This document shows, piece after piece, positions 28,321 to 37,462 of a DNA stretch of 64,000 bases. Position 1 is the stretch's first letter, and the number at the start of each line of letters is the position of its first letter. The stretch spans positions 310,001 through 374,000 of the forward strand of contig NZ_VIRG01000053.1 in NCBI RefSeq assembly GCF_008107695.1. Direction: 5' to 3'. Made by a program: the position numbers and the translations under genes. The notes below the pieces were generated by a model. It was given only the letters and a program-made list of their open reading frames with translations, did no database searches and had not been told where the DNA came from. This stretch comes from Stappia sp. BW2 (lineage in GTDB: Bacteria > Pseudomonadota > Alphaproteobacteria > Rhizobiales > Stappiaceae).

Positions 28321-28355
28321 TAAAACGGTCTGTCTGCGTTAAAACGGTCTGTCTG
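28321..28355 (-). repeat. tandem 16-bp direct repeat upstream of hemH
   Basis: TAAAACGGTCTGTCTG occurs at 28321-28336 and exactly again at 28340-28355, a 19-base period, 16-50 bases upstream of the hemH ATG on its coding strand. It could be a pair of operator sites, or a slippage duplication within the leader. The rest of the gap, 28356 to 28634, shows no supported gene or hairpin. Confidence 0.6.
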
Positions 28356-28634
28356 ATGCCATACATAGGCCAAGCAAGAGCCTTGGCCAATGCGGCATTT
28401 GTCATACGCAGATACCCGGTTGCAGATCACCGGAAACTCAGATGGAAAAGCAACGACCCAGGACCTCATCCTGTGGCAGACCGTCAGGTCCGTCTCGAAG
28501 CCAATCTCAAAAGAAAAGGATGGGCAACTTGCTCCAGAGTATGCAGCCCACCTTTCGAGACGGCGCTTGCGCGCTTTCTCAGGACGAGGCTGAAATTTGC
28601 ATTAAGACCGAGGCACGTCTACACGCCGCCAGCC

Positions 28635-29873
28635 TCAGCCATACTCCCGCTCATCCGCAATCACCTTGCCGTCATTCGGCAGCGCACCCGGGGCAACGGT
28701 CAGGACGTCCCCCTTGAGATGGGTAACCTCGCGCAGTGTTTCCGCGACCCGCTCCGGCAGACCATTGCCGCCGGCCTCGGTTTCCACCGTCAATGTCATG
28801 GCGTCGGCTTCACCAACACGGCTGACGGCAAGACGGGCCTTGCTGATTTCCGGGTGGGCCGCGACGATTTGCGCAATCTGGGCGGGGTCGACGAACATGC
28901 CCTTGACCTTTGTGCGCTGATCCGCGCGCCCCATCCAGCCGGCAAGCCGCATGTTGGTGCGCCCGCAGGGTGATTGGCCCGGGATGATCTTGGACAGGTC
29001 GCCCGTGGCGAAACGGATCAGCGGATAAAGGCTGTTGAAGTTGGTGACAACCAACTCTCCGACCTCGCCCTCTGCCACAGGCTCACCGGTGCCAGGCCGC
29101 ACAATCTCGACGATGTAATCCTCGTTGACGATCATGCCCTGCCTGGCGTCCGTCTCATAGGCGATGACGCCAAGGTCCGCGGTCGCGTAACACTGGCCAA
29201 CCTGGATCCCGGCAGCCTCATATTCTTCGCGCAACGACGGAAACAACGCACCTCCCGAGACCAGGGCCTTTTTGATGGAGGAGACATCCCGGCCCTGGTC
29301 CCGGCCGCGATCGAGGAGGATCTTCAGATAATCCGGCGTGCCGACGAAACCGGACGGTTTGAGCACCTCGATCGCTTCGACCTGACTGTCGGTATTGCCG
29401 ACCCCGGCGGGAAACACCGTACATCCGAGCGCAATCGCGCCCTGGTCCAGAATGAAACCGCCAGGCGTCAGGTGATAGGAAAAGGCATTGAGAACGACAT
29501 CGCCCTTGCGAAAGCCGGCCGCAAACAGGCTGCGCGCCCCGTTCCAGGGATCGAGCCCGGGCGCCTGCGGTTCCCAGATCGGGCCGGGCGACATGAAGAC
29601 CCGGGCCGCGCCCGACAGGTCACCTGCCAGAAATCCGCCAAAGGGCGGTTGCGCGCGCTGCTTTTCCAGAAGGTCGGACTTGCGCAGAACCGGCAGACCG
29701 GCCAGTGCGGCCCGGTCGGTAACCGCCGCAAGATCGCATCCCTCCAGATGCGTGGCCCACCCGGTGGCATTACCGGTGGCATGGGCCAGAAGGTCCGGCA
29801 ATCGGGCAAAAAGATCCCGTTCGCGCAGAGCGGGGTCTTGCCGCTCGCGCGCGTCAAACTGAATGTCGCTCAT
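28635..29873 (-). CDS. phenylacetate-CoA ligase-like AMP-binding enzyme
   Basis: The 412-residue protein resembles the PaaK family of CoA ligases, which adenylate an aryl or aryl-acetic acid and transfer it to CoA. Motifs include FFG-like VFMSPGPIWEPQ in the position of the phosphate loop, VLNAFSYHLTPGGF, FVGTPDYLKILLDRG, KKALVSGGALFPSLREEYEA, QCYATADLGVIAYETD, LYPLIRFATGDLSKI and a C-terminal domain with RADQRTKVKGMFVDPAQ. The ATG at 29873 has GGAG upstream. It lies 40 bases after livF on the same strand and is the last gene of the importer block. The aromatic substrate is inferred from family only. Confidence 0.85.
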   Translation of the reverse strand: MSDIQFDARERQDPALRERDLFARLPDLLAHATGNATGWATHLEGCDLAAVTDRAALAGLPVLRKSDLLEKQRAQPPFGGFLAGDLSGAARVFMSPGPIWEPQAPGLDPWNGARSLFAAGFRKGDVVLNAFSYHLTPGGFILDQGAIALGCTVFPAGVGNTDSQVEAIEVLKPSGFVGTPDYLKILLDRGRDQGRDVSSIKKALVSGGALFPSLREEYEAAGIQVGQCYATADLGVIAYETDARQGMIVNEDYIVEIVRPGTGEPVAEGEVGELVVTNFNSLYPLIRFATGDLSKIIPGQSPCGRTNMRLAGWMGRADQRTKVKGMFVDPAQIAQIVAAHPEISKARLAVSRVGEADAMTLTVETEAGGNGLPERVAETLREVTHLKGDVLTVAPGALPNDGKVIADEREYG

Positions 29874-29913
29874 GGTCGTCTCCGCCTGTTTCGGCCCTGT
29901 GTCTGAAACCCCG

Positions 29914-30768
29914 TCAGGCCAGCCAGCGCTTCCTTCGCTTGTAATGTTTGACATTCCGGAACGAGCGACGGCCCTCGCCGCCAACGCCCAGATAGAATTC
30001 CTTGACGTCCTCGTTCTCCCGCAATGCCTTGGCATCGCCATCGAGCACGATACGGCCGGATTCCAGGATGTAGCCGTAGGTCGCGTATTTCAGCGCCACA
30101 TTGGTGTTCTGTTCGGCAAGCAGGAAGGACACACCCTCATTGCTGTTGAGCTGGCGGACGATCTCGAAGATTTCCTCCACGAGCTGAGGCGCCAACCCCA
30201 TGCTCGGCTCATCCAGCAGGATCATCTTCGGCCGGCTCATCAAGGCGCGGCCAATGGCGCACATCTGCTGTTCGCCGCCGGAGGTGTACCCCGCCTGGCT
30301 GCCGCGCCGTTCTCGCAGGCGCGGAAAGTAATTGTAGACCATCTCAAGGTCCGCCTTCACGGCACTGTGCCCGTCTTTGCGGGTGTAGGCGCCTGTCAGC
30401 AAATTCTCTTCGATGGACAGGTGACCGAAACAATGCCGTCCTTCCATTACCTGGATGCAACCCCGGCGAACCAGATCGTTGGGCGACAGGGCCTGAACTT
30501 CTTCGCCCTCGAACACGATCTTGCCCTTGGTCACTTCGCCGCGTTCGGCACCAAGCAGGTTCGAAATCGCTTTCAGCGTGGTCGTCTTGCCTGCGCCGTT
30601 TGCGCCGAGCAGCGCCACGATCCCGCCCTTGGGAATCGTCAGCGACACGCCCTTCAGCACAAGGATCACGTGGTCGTAAATGACCTCGATATTGTTGACC
30701 GACAGGATCGTCTCGGCAGCTTCACGCGCCCCCTGCGAACCGGGCTGTTCTACATCCAGCAATGCCAT
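29914..30768 (-). CDS. livF: branched-chain amino acid-type ABC transporter ATP-binding protein
   Basis: A LivF-type ATPase: Walker A GANGAGKTTT, LivF-typical RRGCIQVMEGRHCFGHLS, signature region TSGGEQQMCAIGRAL, Walker B KMILLDEPSMGLAP and a switch His/Gln region LLAEQN. The C-terminus is extended and strongly basic (RRSFRNVKHYKRRKRWLA), which is unusual for LivF. With LivG it powers import by LivHM. The ATG at 30768 follows AGAGGGA. Confidence 0.93.
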   Translation of the reverse strand: MALLDVEQPGSQGAREAAETILSVNNIEVIYDHVILVLKGVSLTIPKGGIVALLGANGAGKTTTLKAISNLLGAERGEVTKGKIVFEGEEVQALSPNDLVRRGCIQVMEGRHCFGHLSIEENLLTGAYTRKDGHSAVKADLEMVYNYFPRLRERRGSQAGYTSGGEQQMCAIGRALMSRPKMILLDEPSMGLAPQLVEEIFEIVRQLNSNEGVSFLLAEQNTNVALKYATYGYILESGRIVLDGDAKALRENEDVKEFYLGVGGEGRRSFRNVKHYKRRKRWLA

Positions 30769-30786
30769 TCCCTCTTCTCCCTGGAA

Positions 30787-30819
30787 GCTCCGCCGCACGT
30801 TGATGCGGCGCGGCGGAGC
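30787..30819 (-). terminator. intercistronic GC-rich hairpin between the binding-protein gene and livF
   Basis: GCTCCGCCGC at 30787-30796 pairs perfectly with GCGGCGGAGC at 30810-30819 around a 13-base loop, 10 bases past the binding-protein stop. There is no T run, so it more likely protects the 3' end of the binding-protein mRNA than stops transcription. Confidence 0.65.
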
Positions 30820-30829
30820 GGACTGCCTA

Positions 30830-32161
30830 TCAGTTCGGGCAGGGTTCGGTGCGCGCCGGCCACGGCGCGTTCTTTTCTGCATATTCCGCAGCGGCTTGTT
30901 CCAGCAGCGGACGGACCACATCGGTCATCGGCTCGATCCAGTCCGAAGCCTGACGCCACTTCTTGCCGTCCCACTCCTGGATGAACACCGGATTGCTGCC
31001 GGCATGGTCTTCGCAGGTCACTTTCATCGGATGGGCAAAGCCCTTCAGACCGAGTTCAGCCAGCCGCGCCTCGTCCAGATTGAGTGCCTCAAGCCCAAGA
31101 CGCATGTCTTCGCCCGTGATGACCTTCTTGCCGGTCAGTTCCTGCGCGGTGCGAATGCCTTCCGCGATGATGACCGAGTTCAGGACGCCGCGATTGTAGA
31201 GCGTGCTGCCGATGGAACTCGCATCGGTGGAGGACTTGCCCGCGTCGACAACAAGCTTCTTGATGTCGTCGAGAGCCGGGAAATCGGGACCGACACCGGA
31301 GAAGTTCAGCGCCTTGTAGCCTTTGGCTCCTTCCCCGCCGGCTGCGGCATCGTCATCCCCTGCGGACCACCACACACCGATGAACTTGTCCATCGGGAAG
31401 CGGATCTTGACGGCTTCCTTGACAGCCGTCGGGTTCATCGCACCCCAGCCCCACATGACCATGTAGTCCGGACGATCCCGGCGAACATTGAGCCACTGCG
31501 AGGACTGGTTCTGCATTTCTGCACCCGGAACCGGATACTGCAGCAGCTCGAAGCCGTATTTCTCGGCAAGCTGTTCCAGCAGCGGCAAGGGCTCACGGCC
31601 ATAACCGGCGTCAAGGAAGATGTAGCCGATCTTCTTGCCCTTCAGGTTTTCAAGACCGCCTTCCTGCTCACCGATGTACTTGATGACCACGGAAGCGCCG
31701 TCCCAATAGGTGTCAGGCACGTTGAAGATCCAGGGGAACGTGGAGCCGACAGCGGCAGCCGAAAGGCCGTAGCCCATCGACAGCACCGGGATCTTGTCGA
31801 CACCGGCTTTCGGGATCAGCTGCAGCGTGATGCCGGTGGAATACGGGTTATAGACCAGTGCGCCCTTGCCCTTGGTGGCTTCGTAGCACTCGACGCCCTT
31901 CTGGGCGTTGTAACCGGTTTCACACTCTTCAATCGCCAGCTTGACGCCACCGATACCGCCATCGCGCTCGTTCAGCATCTGCAGATAGTCATGCATACCG
32001 TTGGCGATGTGGATGCCGGAACCGGCATAAGGCCCTGTCCGGTACGTCAGGAGCGGCACGTAGTTGCTATCTTCTGCCTGGACCGCGGTCGTCATGGCGC
32101 CGGAGAGACCGACCCCGAGCGCAACAGCGGTTCCCAGCGCAAATTGCTTTATGTTTTTCAT
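30830..32161 (-). CDS. ABC transporter substrate-binding protein, Liv/aromatic-acid type
   Basis: This 443-residue periplasmic binding protein of the Peripla_BP_6 group has a signal peptide (FALGTAVALGVGLSGAMTTA then VQAEDSNYVPLL), GPYAGSGIHIANGMHDYLQM, GIGGVKLAIEECETGYNAQK and long type-I fold features. It is longer and more divergent than true LivK and resembles binding proteins located with CoA ligases. GGAGGAG precedes the ATG at 32161. It is encoded between livM and livF. Confidence 0.92.
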   Translation of the reverse strand: MKNIKQFALGTAVALGVGLSGAMTTAVQAEDSNYVPLLTYRTGPYAGSGIHIANGMHDYLQMLNERDGGIGGVKLAIEECETGYNAQKGVECYEATKGKGALVYNPYSTGITLQLIPKAGVDKIPVLSMGYGLSAAAVGSTFPWIFNVPDTYWDGASVVIKYIGEQEGGLENLKGKKIGYIFLDAGYGREPLPLLEQLAEKYGFELLQYPVPGAEMQNQSSQWLNVRRDRPDYMVMWGWGAMNPTAVKEAVKIRFPMDKFIGVWWSAGDDDAAAGGEGAKGYKALNFSGVGPDFPALDDIKKLVVDAGKSSTDASSIGSTLYNRGVLNSVIIAEGIRTAQELTGKKVITGEDMRLGLEALNLDEARLAELGLKGFAHPMKVTCEDHAGSNPVFIQEWDGKKWRQASDWIEPMTDVVRPLLEQAAAEYAEKNAPWPARTEPCPN

Positions 32162-32264
32162 ATTCTCCTCCCACGCGGCATCGAAAGGACTACCGCCGGA
32201 CCGGTTACGCCATTCCTCACCGGATCGGTCCATGTCCGGATGGCGGGTGAAAAGGCTGGCGCTC

Positions 32265-33341
32265 CTAGTAAGGGAACGGCCAGACCCTGAGCTTCTGCTT
32301 CGCGATCTGCCAGAGCCGCGCAAAGCCGTGCGGTTCGACGATCAGGAAGAAAATGATGAGCGCGCCAATGATCATGAAGGTCGCGTGCTCCACCGTTTCC
32401 GCGGCCAGATCAAAGCCGAGGAGACCCGGAACGAATTTCAGTACCACCGGCAGGATCCAGATGAAGGCGGCCCCCATGAAGGCCCCACCAAGACTGCCGA
32501 GACCGCCCAGGATGACCATGAACAGAACCTGGAAGGACAGCCGGATGGAATAGGACGACGGCTCGGCCGCATTCAGCCAGAAGAACACCATCATCGCTCC
32601 GGCGACGCCGCAGATGTAGGACGATACGGCAAAGGCCATCAGCTTGGTCTGAAGCGGACGGATGCCCATCAGTTCGGCTGCAATATCCATGTCGCGGATC
32701 ATCATCCACGACCGGCCAATGCGACCACGCAGGACGTTCGCCATCAGGAAGGTAATCAGAACGGTGATCCCGAGAACGATGAAGTAGCGCGCCAGCGGCG
32801 TTGCCTCGGCTCCTGTGGCGACAATGCCGAAGACTTCGCGGTGCGGCACCTCGATTGCCCCCGAGGCGTTGTAATTGTAGAGCCACGGGATGCGAATGAA
32901 GCACCATTCCAGAAAGAACTGGGCTGCAAGCGTCGTAACTGCCAGGTAAAGTCCCTTGATGCGCAGGCTCGGCAGACCGAAGATCGCGCCGATGGCAGCC
33001 GAGAACACGCCGGACAGGAGCACCATCACGATGACATTGGCATCGGGAAAGATCGACGTCAGCTTGTAGGCGGCATAGGCGCCAACACCCATGAATGCCC
33101 CGGTTCCGAGTGACAGCTGCCCGCAGAAACCGGTCAGGATGTTCAGCCCGATCGCCGCCAGCGAGAACACCAGAAACGGGATCATGATGGAGGTCAGGAA
33201 GAAGTCGTTGGCAAGGGCCGGTATGACGGCAAATGCGGTGATGAGGATGACGGCCAGACCGACGCGGTCCTGGAGGATCGGGAACAATGCCTGATCCGCC
33301 TTGTAACTCGTCTTGAATTGGCCAGCTTCGCGATAAAACAT
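32265..33341 (-). CDS. livM: branched-chain amino acid-type ABC permease LivM
   Basis: The 358-residue permease has about nine hydrophobic segments and the LivM signatures IGLNILTGFCGQLSLGTGAFMGVGAYAAY, split here across residues about 70-100, and FALRAVADD-like FLMANVLRGRIGRSWMMIRD with the EAA-type loop AELMGIRPLQTKLMAFAVSS. It is the second membrane subunit of the importer. It begins 13 bases after livH on the same strand. Confidence 0.93.
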   Translation of the reverse strand: MFYREAGQFKTSYKADQALFPILQDRVGLAVILITAFAVIPALANDFFLTSIMIPFLVFSLAAIGLNILTGFCGQLSLGTGAFMGVGAYAAYKLTSIFPDANVIVMVLLSGVFSAAIGAIFGLPSLRIKGLYLAVTTLAAQFFLEWCFIRIPWLYNYNASGAIEVPHREVFGIVATGAEATPLARYFIVLGITVLITFLMANVLRGRIGRSWMMIRDMDIAAELMGIRPLQTKLMAFAVSSYICGVAGAMMVFFWLNAAEPSSYSIRLSFQVLFMVILGGLGSLGGAFMGAAFIWILPVVLKFVPGLLGFDLAAETVEHATFMIIGALIIFFLIVEPHGFARLWQIAKQKLRVWPFPY

Positions 33342-33354
33342 GGGTCAGAAATCC

Positions 33355-34308
33355 CTAGATCCGCTCGATGATACGTTCGCCGAAGAGGCCCTGTGGCCGG
33401 AACAGAAGGAAGATCAGGGCGATGATGTAGGCGAGCCAGGATTCGACCCCGCCGCCGACAAGACCACCCCAGTAGAGTTCGCCGATCTTCTCGCCGAAGC
33501 CGATGATCAGACCGCCGACGATGGCGCCCGGGATCGACGTGAAGCCGCCGAGGATCAGCACCGGCAATGCCTTGAACGCGACGATTTCCAGCGCGAAGGA
33601 CACATCGGAACGCGCGCCCCACATGATGCCGGTCGCCAGTGCCACGAGGCCGGCTGCGAACCAGACGATGGCCCAGATCTGGTTGAGCGAGATCCCGACG
33701 GAAAGAGCGGCCTGGTGGTCGTCTGCCACGGCGCGCAGGGCGCGGCCGATCCGCGTCTTGTTGAAGAAGATGGCGAGCGCCGTCACCATCAGCACCGCAA
33801 TCACGGCTGCAGCAATATCGATATGCTGCAGGATGACCAGACCCCGGTCGCCAATTTCGAAGGCGGTCGAACCGGTGGGCAGCCCCAGTTGCTCGGTGAT
33901 CATCTGCTTGGGTTCACCACCGAAGACGAATTCACCGAAACCGACGAGGAAATACGTCAGGCCAATGGTGGCCATCAGCAGGATGATTTCCGGCTGGTTG
34001 ACCAGGGGCCGCATGACCACCCGTTCAACACCATAGGCCAGAACCCCCATCACGCCGATGGTCAGGATCAGCGCCAGATAGGCAGGCACCCCGTTTTCGT
34101 TGAGCCCCACCAGCGTCAGGCCGGCGAACACCACCATGATGCCCTGGGCGAAGTTGAACACACCGGACGCCTTGAAGATCAGCACGAAGCCGAGCGCGAT
34201 CAGTGCGTAGAGAATACCGGCGACAAAACCTTCCCACAGGACCTGCAGGAAGAAATCCGGCATCTGGTACATCTGTACGAAGGGATCGATGAAAATATCG
34301 TAGAGCAT
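33355..34308 (-). CDS. livH: branched-chain amino acid-type ABC permease LivH
   Basis: The 317-residue permease shows the LivH features FVAGILYALIALGFVLIFKA, GVFNFAQGIMVVFAGLTLVG, RVVMRPLVNQPEIILLMATI, FFNKTRIGRALRAVADDHQA and GGFTSIPGAIVGGLIIGFGE, with about eight transmembrane helices. It forms the membrane channel with LivM. It begins 12 bases after livG. Confidence 0.94.
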   Translation of the reverse strand: MLYDIFIDPFVQMYQMPDFFLQVLWEGFVAGILYALIALGFVLIFKASGVFNFAQGIMVVFAGLTLVGLNENGVPAYLALILTIGVMGVLAYGVERVVMRPLVNQPEIILLMATIGLTYFLVGFGEFVFGGEPKQMITEQLGLPTGSTAFEIGDRGLVILQHIDIAAAVIAVLMVTALAIFFNKTRIGRALRAVADDHQAALSVGISLNQIWAIVWFAAGLVALATGIMWGARSDVSFALEIVAFKALPVLILGGFTSIPGAIVGGLIIGFGEKIGELYWGGLVGGGVESWLAYIIALIFLLFRPQGLFGERIIERI

Positions 34309-34320
34309 GGTTCGTCCCTC

Positions 34321-35148
34321 CTAGTGGCTCACACCGAGATAAGCGTCGATAACGGCCTGGCTGGCCTGCACTTCCTCCGGTGGCCCATCGGCGATCTTCT
34401 TGCCGTAATCGAGCACGACCACCCGGTCGGAGAGATCCATGACGACACCCATATCGTGTTCGATGAGGGCAATCGTCGTGCCGAATTCCTGATTTACGTC
34501 GATGATGAACCGGCTCATGTCTTCTTTTTCTTCCAGGTTCATACCGGCCATCGGCTCGTCGAGCAGCAACAGGTCCGGTTCCATCGCCAGCGCGCGGCCG
34601 AGTTCGACCCGCTTTTGCAGGCCGTAGGGCAGACGCCCGACCGGTGTCTTGCGGATCGCCTGGATTTCCAGGAAGTCGATGATGTCCTCGACCTTGCGCC
34701 GATGTTCGATTTCCTCGCGTTCCGCGGGCCCGCGCCACAGCAGTTGCCAGAAAAAGTTCCTGTGCATCCTCAAGGATCTGCCGGACATGATGTTGTCCAG
34801 CGTGGTCATGCCCTTGAACAAGGCCACGTTCTGGAAGGTCCGGGCGATGCCCTGGCTGGCAGCTTCGTAAGGCTTCATCTTGCGGCGCACCTGCCCCTGC
34901 CAGGTGATCGTGCCTTCCTGGGGGTGATAGAAACCGTTGATGACGTTCAGCATCGACGTTTTGCCGGCCCCGTTCGGACCGATGATCGCGCGGATCTCGC
35001 CCTTCTGGATGTCGAACGAAATGTCGGTGATCGCCTTAACCCCGCCGAAGGACAGCGAGACGTTGTCGACCCGTAACAGCAGCTCTCGCTCCGTCCCCTC
35101 GTTGGCGTCCGACGGCGGCAGCGTCTTTTCGGTCACAAAGGCGTTCAT
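34321..35148 (-). CDS. livG: branched-chain amino acid-type ABC transporter ATP-binding protein LivG
   Basis: The 275-residue ATPase has Walker A GPNGAGKTSM, the LivG-typical GIARTFQNVALFKGMTTLDN, a slightly variant signature region RLPYGLQKRVELGRALAMEP, Walker B DLLLLDEPMAGMN and the switch region IALIEHDMGVVMDLSDRVVV. Its start codon overlaps the stop of the upstream acyl-CoA ligase gene (ATGA at 35145-35148), so ligase and importer are one operon. Confidence 0.95.
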   Translation of the reverse strand: MNAFVTEKTLPPSDANEGTERELLLRVDNVSLSFGGVKAITDISFDIQKGEIRAIIGPNGAGKTSMLNVINGFYHPQEGTITWQGQVRRKMKPYEAASQGIARTFQNVALFKGMTTLDNIMSGRSLRMHRNFFWQLLWRGPAEREEIEHRRKVEDIIDFLEIQAIRKTPVGRLPYGLQKRVELGRALAMEPDLLLLDEPMAGMNLEEKEDMSRFIIDVNQEFGTTIALIEHDMGVVMDLSDRVVVLDYGKKIADGPPEEVQASQAVIDAYLGVSH

Positions 35149-37130
35149 TCAGCGGCCTCCTGTACGCCCGCACCGGCGTCATGGGTGGTCATGTCGCGGA
35201 TCTCGACAGTGGCTTCGATGATTCCCTTGCGGCCATCTTCGTAGGTCACTTCCGTGCGCACATGCTTGGAGGTGGATCCATCGTAAAGCGCATCGATCAA
35301 GGGGCCGTAGCGTTCGGCAATAAAGCTCCGGCGCACCTTCTGCGTCCGGGTCAGTTCGCCGTCATCCGCATCCAGCTCCTTGTGCAGGATCAGGAACCGC
35401 TTGATCTGCGCACCCGCCATCATCGGTTCGCGAGCAAGATCCCGGTTCACCTGATCGACATGGCTTTCGATCATGCCGTAGACATCGGGGTGGGCGGCAA
35501 GTTCCTGGTAGGACGCATAATTGACGTTGTTGCGTTCCGCCCAGGAGCCGACCGCGGTCAGATCGATATTGATGAAGACCGCCACCATGTCCTTCTCGTG
35601 ACCGAAGGCAACCGCCTCCTTGATGTTCGGGAAGAACTTCAGCTTGTTCTCGATGTATTTCGGCGCAAACAGCGCGCCGTCATTGAGCTTGCCGACATCC
35701 TTGGCGCGGTCGATGATCTTCAGATGGCCGTTTTCCGCGATGATGCCCGCATCGCCCGTGTGCACCCAGCCGTCCGGCGTCTTCGTGCTGGCGGTGGCTT
35801 CGTCATTCTTGAAATAACCGACGAAAACGCCCGGCGACCGGTACATAACCTCACCGCTTTCGGCGATCTTCAGCTCCACATCGGGGGCAGGTTTGCCAAC
35901 CGTATCGCCGAAGATCTCGCCATCCGGCTGCAGCGTGATGTAAACGCTGGCCTCGGTCTGGCCGTAGAGCTGCTTGAGGTTAAGCCCGAGCGAGCGGAAG
36001 AACTGGAAGATCTCCGGTCCGATGGCCTCGCCGGCGGTGTAGCCGACTTTCACCCGGGTAAGACCCATACGGTTCTTGAGCGGCCCGTAGACGCAGAACT
36101 CGCCAAGGGCATAAAGCACCCGATCCTTCAGGCCGACGCTCTCACCGTTCAGGATCTTCTCACCCACCTTGCGGGCAACGCCCATGAAATAGTCGAACAT
36201 CGCGCGCTTGGCCTTACCGGCATCTTCCATGCGCACCATGATCCGGGTCAGCATGTTCTCGAAAACGCGGGGCGGCGCGAAGAAGTAGGTCGGCGCGATT
36301 TCAAGCCGGTCCACATCGATCGTATCCATGCTTTCCGGACAATTGACGCAATAGGCGGCCGTAAAGGCCTGCGCCAGAGAGAACACATGGTCGCCGATCC
36401 AGGCCATCGGCAGATAGGCGAGCACTTCCTCGGTCTCGTCCAGGTGGTCGAACTTGTTGCCGTTGCGGGCCGAGATAACGAGATTGTCGAAAGACAGCAT
36501 CACGCCCTTGGGCCGCCCGGTGGTGCCCGACGTGTAGAGCATCACCGCAACGTCGGAGCCCTTGGCATCCCTGAACCCGGCTTCCCAGTCGGCCGCCAGC
36601 GAGGGTGTCGCCGAAATCAGGTCACGGCCCTTGTCCTGCACCGAAGCGTAGCTGTGCAGATGCTCGTGATCATAGCCACGCAGCCCGCGCGGCTCGTCAT
36701 AGATGATCTCGCTGAGTGACTTCACCTCATCGGCCATCGACAGCAGCTTGTCGACCTGCTCCTGATCCTCGACCACCGCGAAGGTGACTTCGGCATGCCC
36801 GAGCACAAAGGCCATTTCCTCGGCAACGCTGTCCGAATAGACAGGCACCGGAACGGCACCGATCGCCTGAGCAGCGACCATCGCCCAATAAAGCCTTGGG
36901 CGGTTTGCGCCAACGATGGCGATCTTGTCTCCGGTTTTCAGACCCAGAGATTTCAAACCGATGGAAAATGCGCGGATTTCTTCACACACCTCGGACCAGG
37001 TCCAGCTCTGCCAGATCCCGAAATCCTTTTCCCGGAACGCCGTCCGGTCACCGAAGACTTGCGCATTGCGCATGAGAATCTTCGGAAAGGTGTCCTCCTC
37101 GCGCGGTGAAGCGCTGGCCGACCCTACCAT
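35145..37130 (-). CDS. long-chain acyl-CoA synthetase-like AMP-binding ligase
   Basis: The protein of about 661 residues is an ANL-superfamily ligase of the long FadD15/FAA type. It shows the P-loop VAVMLYTSGTTGRPKGVMLS, the adenylate motif KQLYGQTEASVYITLQPDGE, GWVHTGDAGIIAENGHLKII and the hinge RAKDVGKLNDGALFAPKYIE. It would activate a carboxylic acid to its CoA thioester as the importer delivers it. GTG at 37154 opens the frame, but the ATG at 37130 is preferred because AGGGGAAG lies upstream. It is the first gene of the operon with livGHM, the binding protein, livF and the PaaK-like ligase. Substrate chain is unknown. Confidence 0.9.
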   Translation of the reverse strand: MVGSASASPREEDTFPKILMRNAQVFGDRTAFREKDFGIWQSWTWSEVCEEIRAFSIGLKSLGLKTGDKIAIVGANRPRLYWAMVAAQAIGAVPVPVYSDSVAEEMAFVLGHAEVTFAVVEDQEQVDKLLSMADEVKSLSEIIYDEPRGLRGYDHEHLHSYASVQDKGRDLISATPSLAADWEAGFRDAKGSDVAVMLYTSGTTGRPKGVMLSFDNLVISARNGNKFDHLDETEEVLAYLPMAWIGDHVFSLAQAFTAAYCVNCPESMDTIDVDRLEIAPTYFFAPPRVFENMLTRIMVRMEDAGKAKRAMFDYFMGVARKVGEKILNGESVGLKDRVLYALGEFCVYGPLKNRMGLTRVKVGYTAGEAIGPEIFQFFRSLGLNLKQLYGQTEASVYITLQPDGEIFGDTVGKPAPDVELKIAESGEVMYRSPGVFVGYFKNDEATASTKTPDGWVHTGDAGIIAENGHLKIIDRAKDVGKLNDGALFAPKYIENKLKFFPNIKEAVAFGHEKDMVAVFINIDLTAVGSWAERNNVNYASYQELAAHPDVYGMIESHVDQVNRDLAREPMMAGAQIKRFLILHKELDADDGELTRTQKVRRSFIAERYGPLIDALYDGSTSKHVRTEVTYEDGRKGIIEATVEIRDMTTHDAGAGVQEAAE

Positions 37131-37462
37131 GAACTGTTTCTTCCCCTGAAGCACCCTGCATTCGGATGAACACAGACGATATGCCTCTACATTTTTGTCG
37201 TTCGACAGTCCGCTGTCCGGCGCGTTTGGCCATCGGCGGCTTGATCTGGAAGGCGCCCCAATTGTTCGGGGTCATTACCTGAAGGGTATGAAACAATCTG
37301 ACGCGGCAACCTTCAACCGGTAAATTATTAAAGGTGGACAGGCCAAGCGTTCCAAACCCGATGAACGCAGGCTAGGAGGCCGGATTTTCAGCAATATGTT
37401 TCAATCATGTCGAATTGTTGCAATTGCGCTGCAGGTGCGAGAGGCACCACGGACCTAACCCT
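37131..37462. other. intergenic region upstream of the ligase-liv operon
   Basis: About 330 bases between the ligase start and the LacI-type gene's stop. I see no supported gene, strong hairpin or clear promoter hexamers. It should hold the promoter of the operon transcribed leftward. Confidence 0.4.

Noticed and set aside
28356-28634. Short open frames between hemH and the PaaK-like ligase gene
   Set aside because: No ribosome-binding site, family resemblance or coding-like composition; treated as intergenic.
33340-35076. Open frame of 578 codons antisense to livH and livG
   Set aside because: It overlaps well-supported importer genes and shows His/Asp-rich composition typical of reversed membrane-protein codons.
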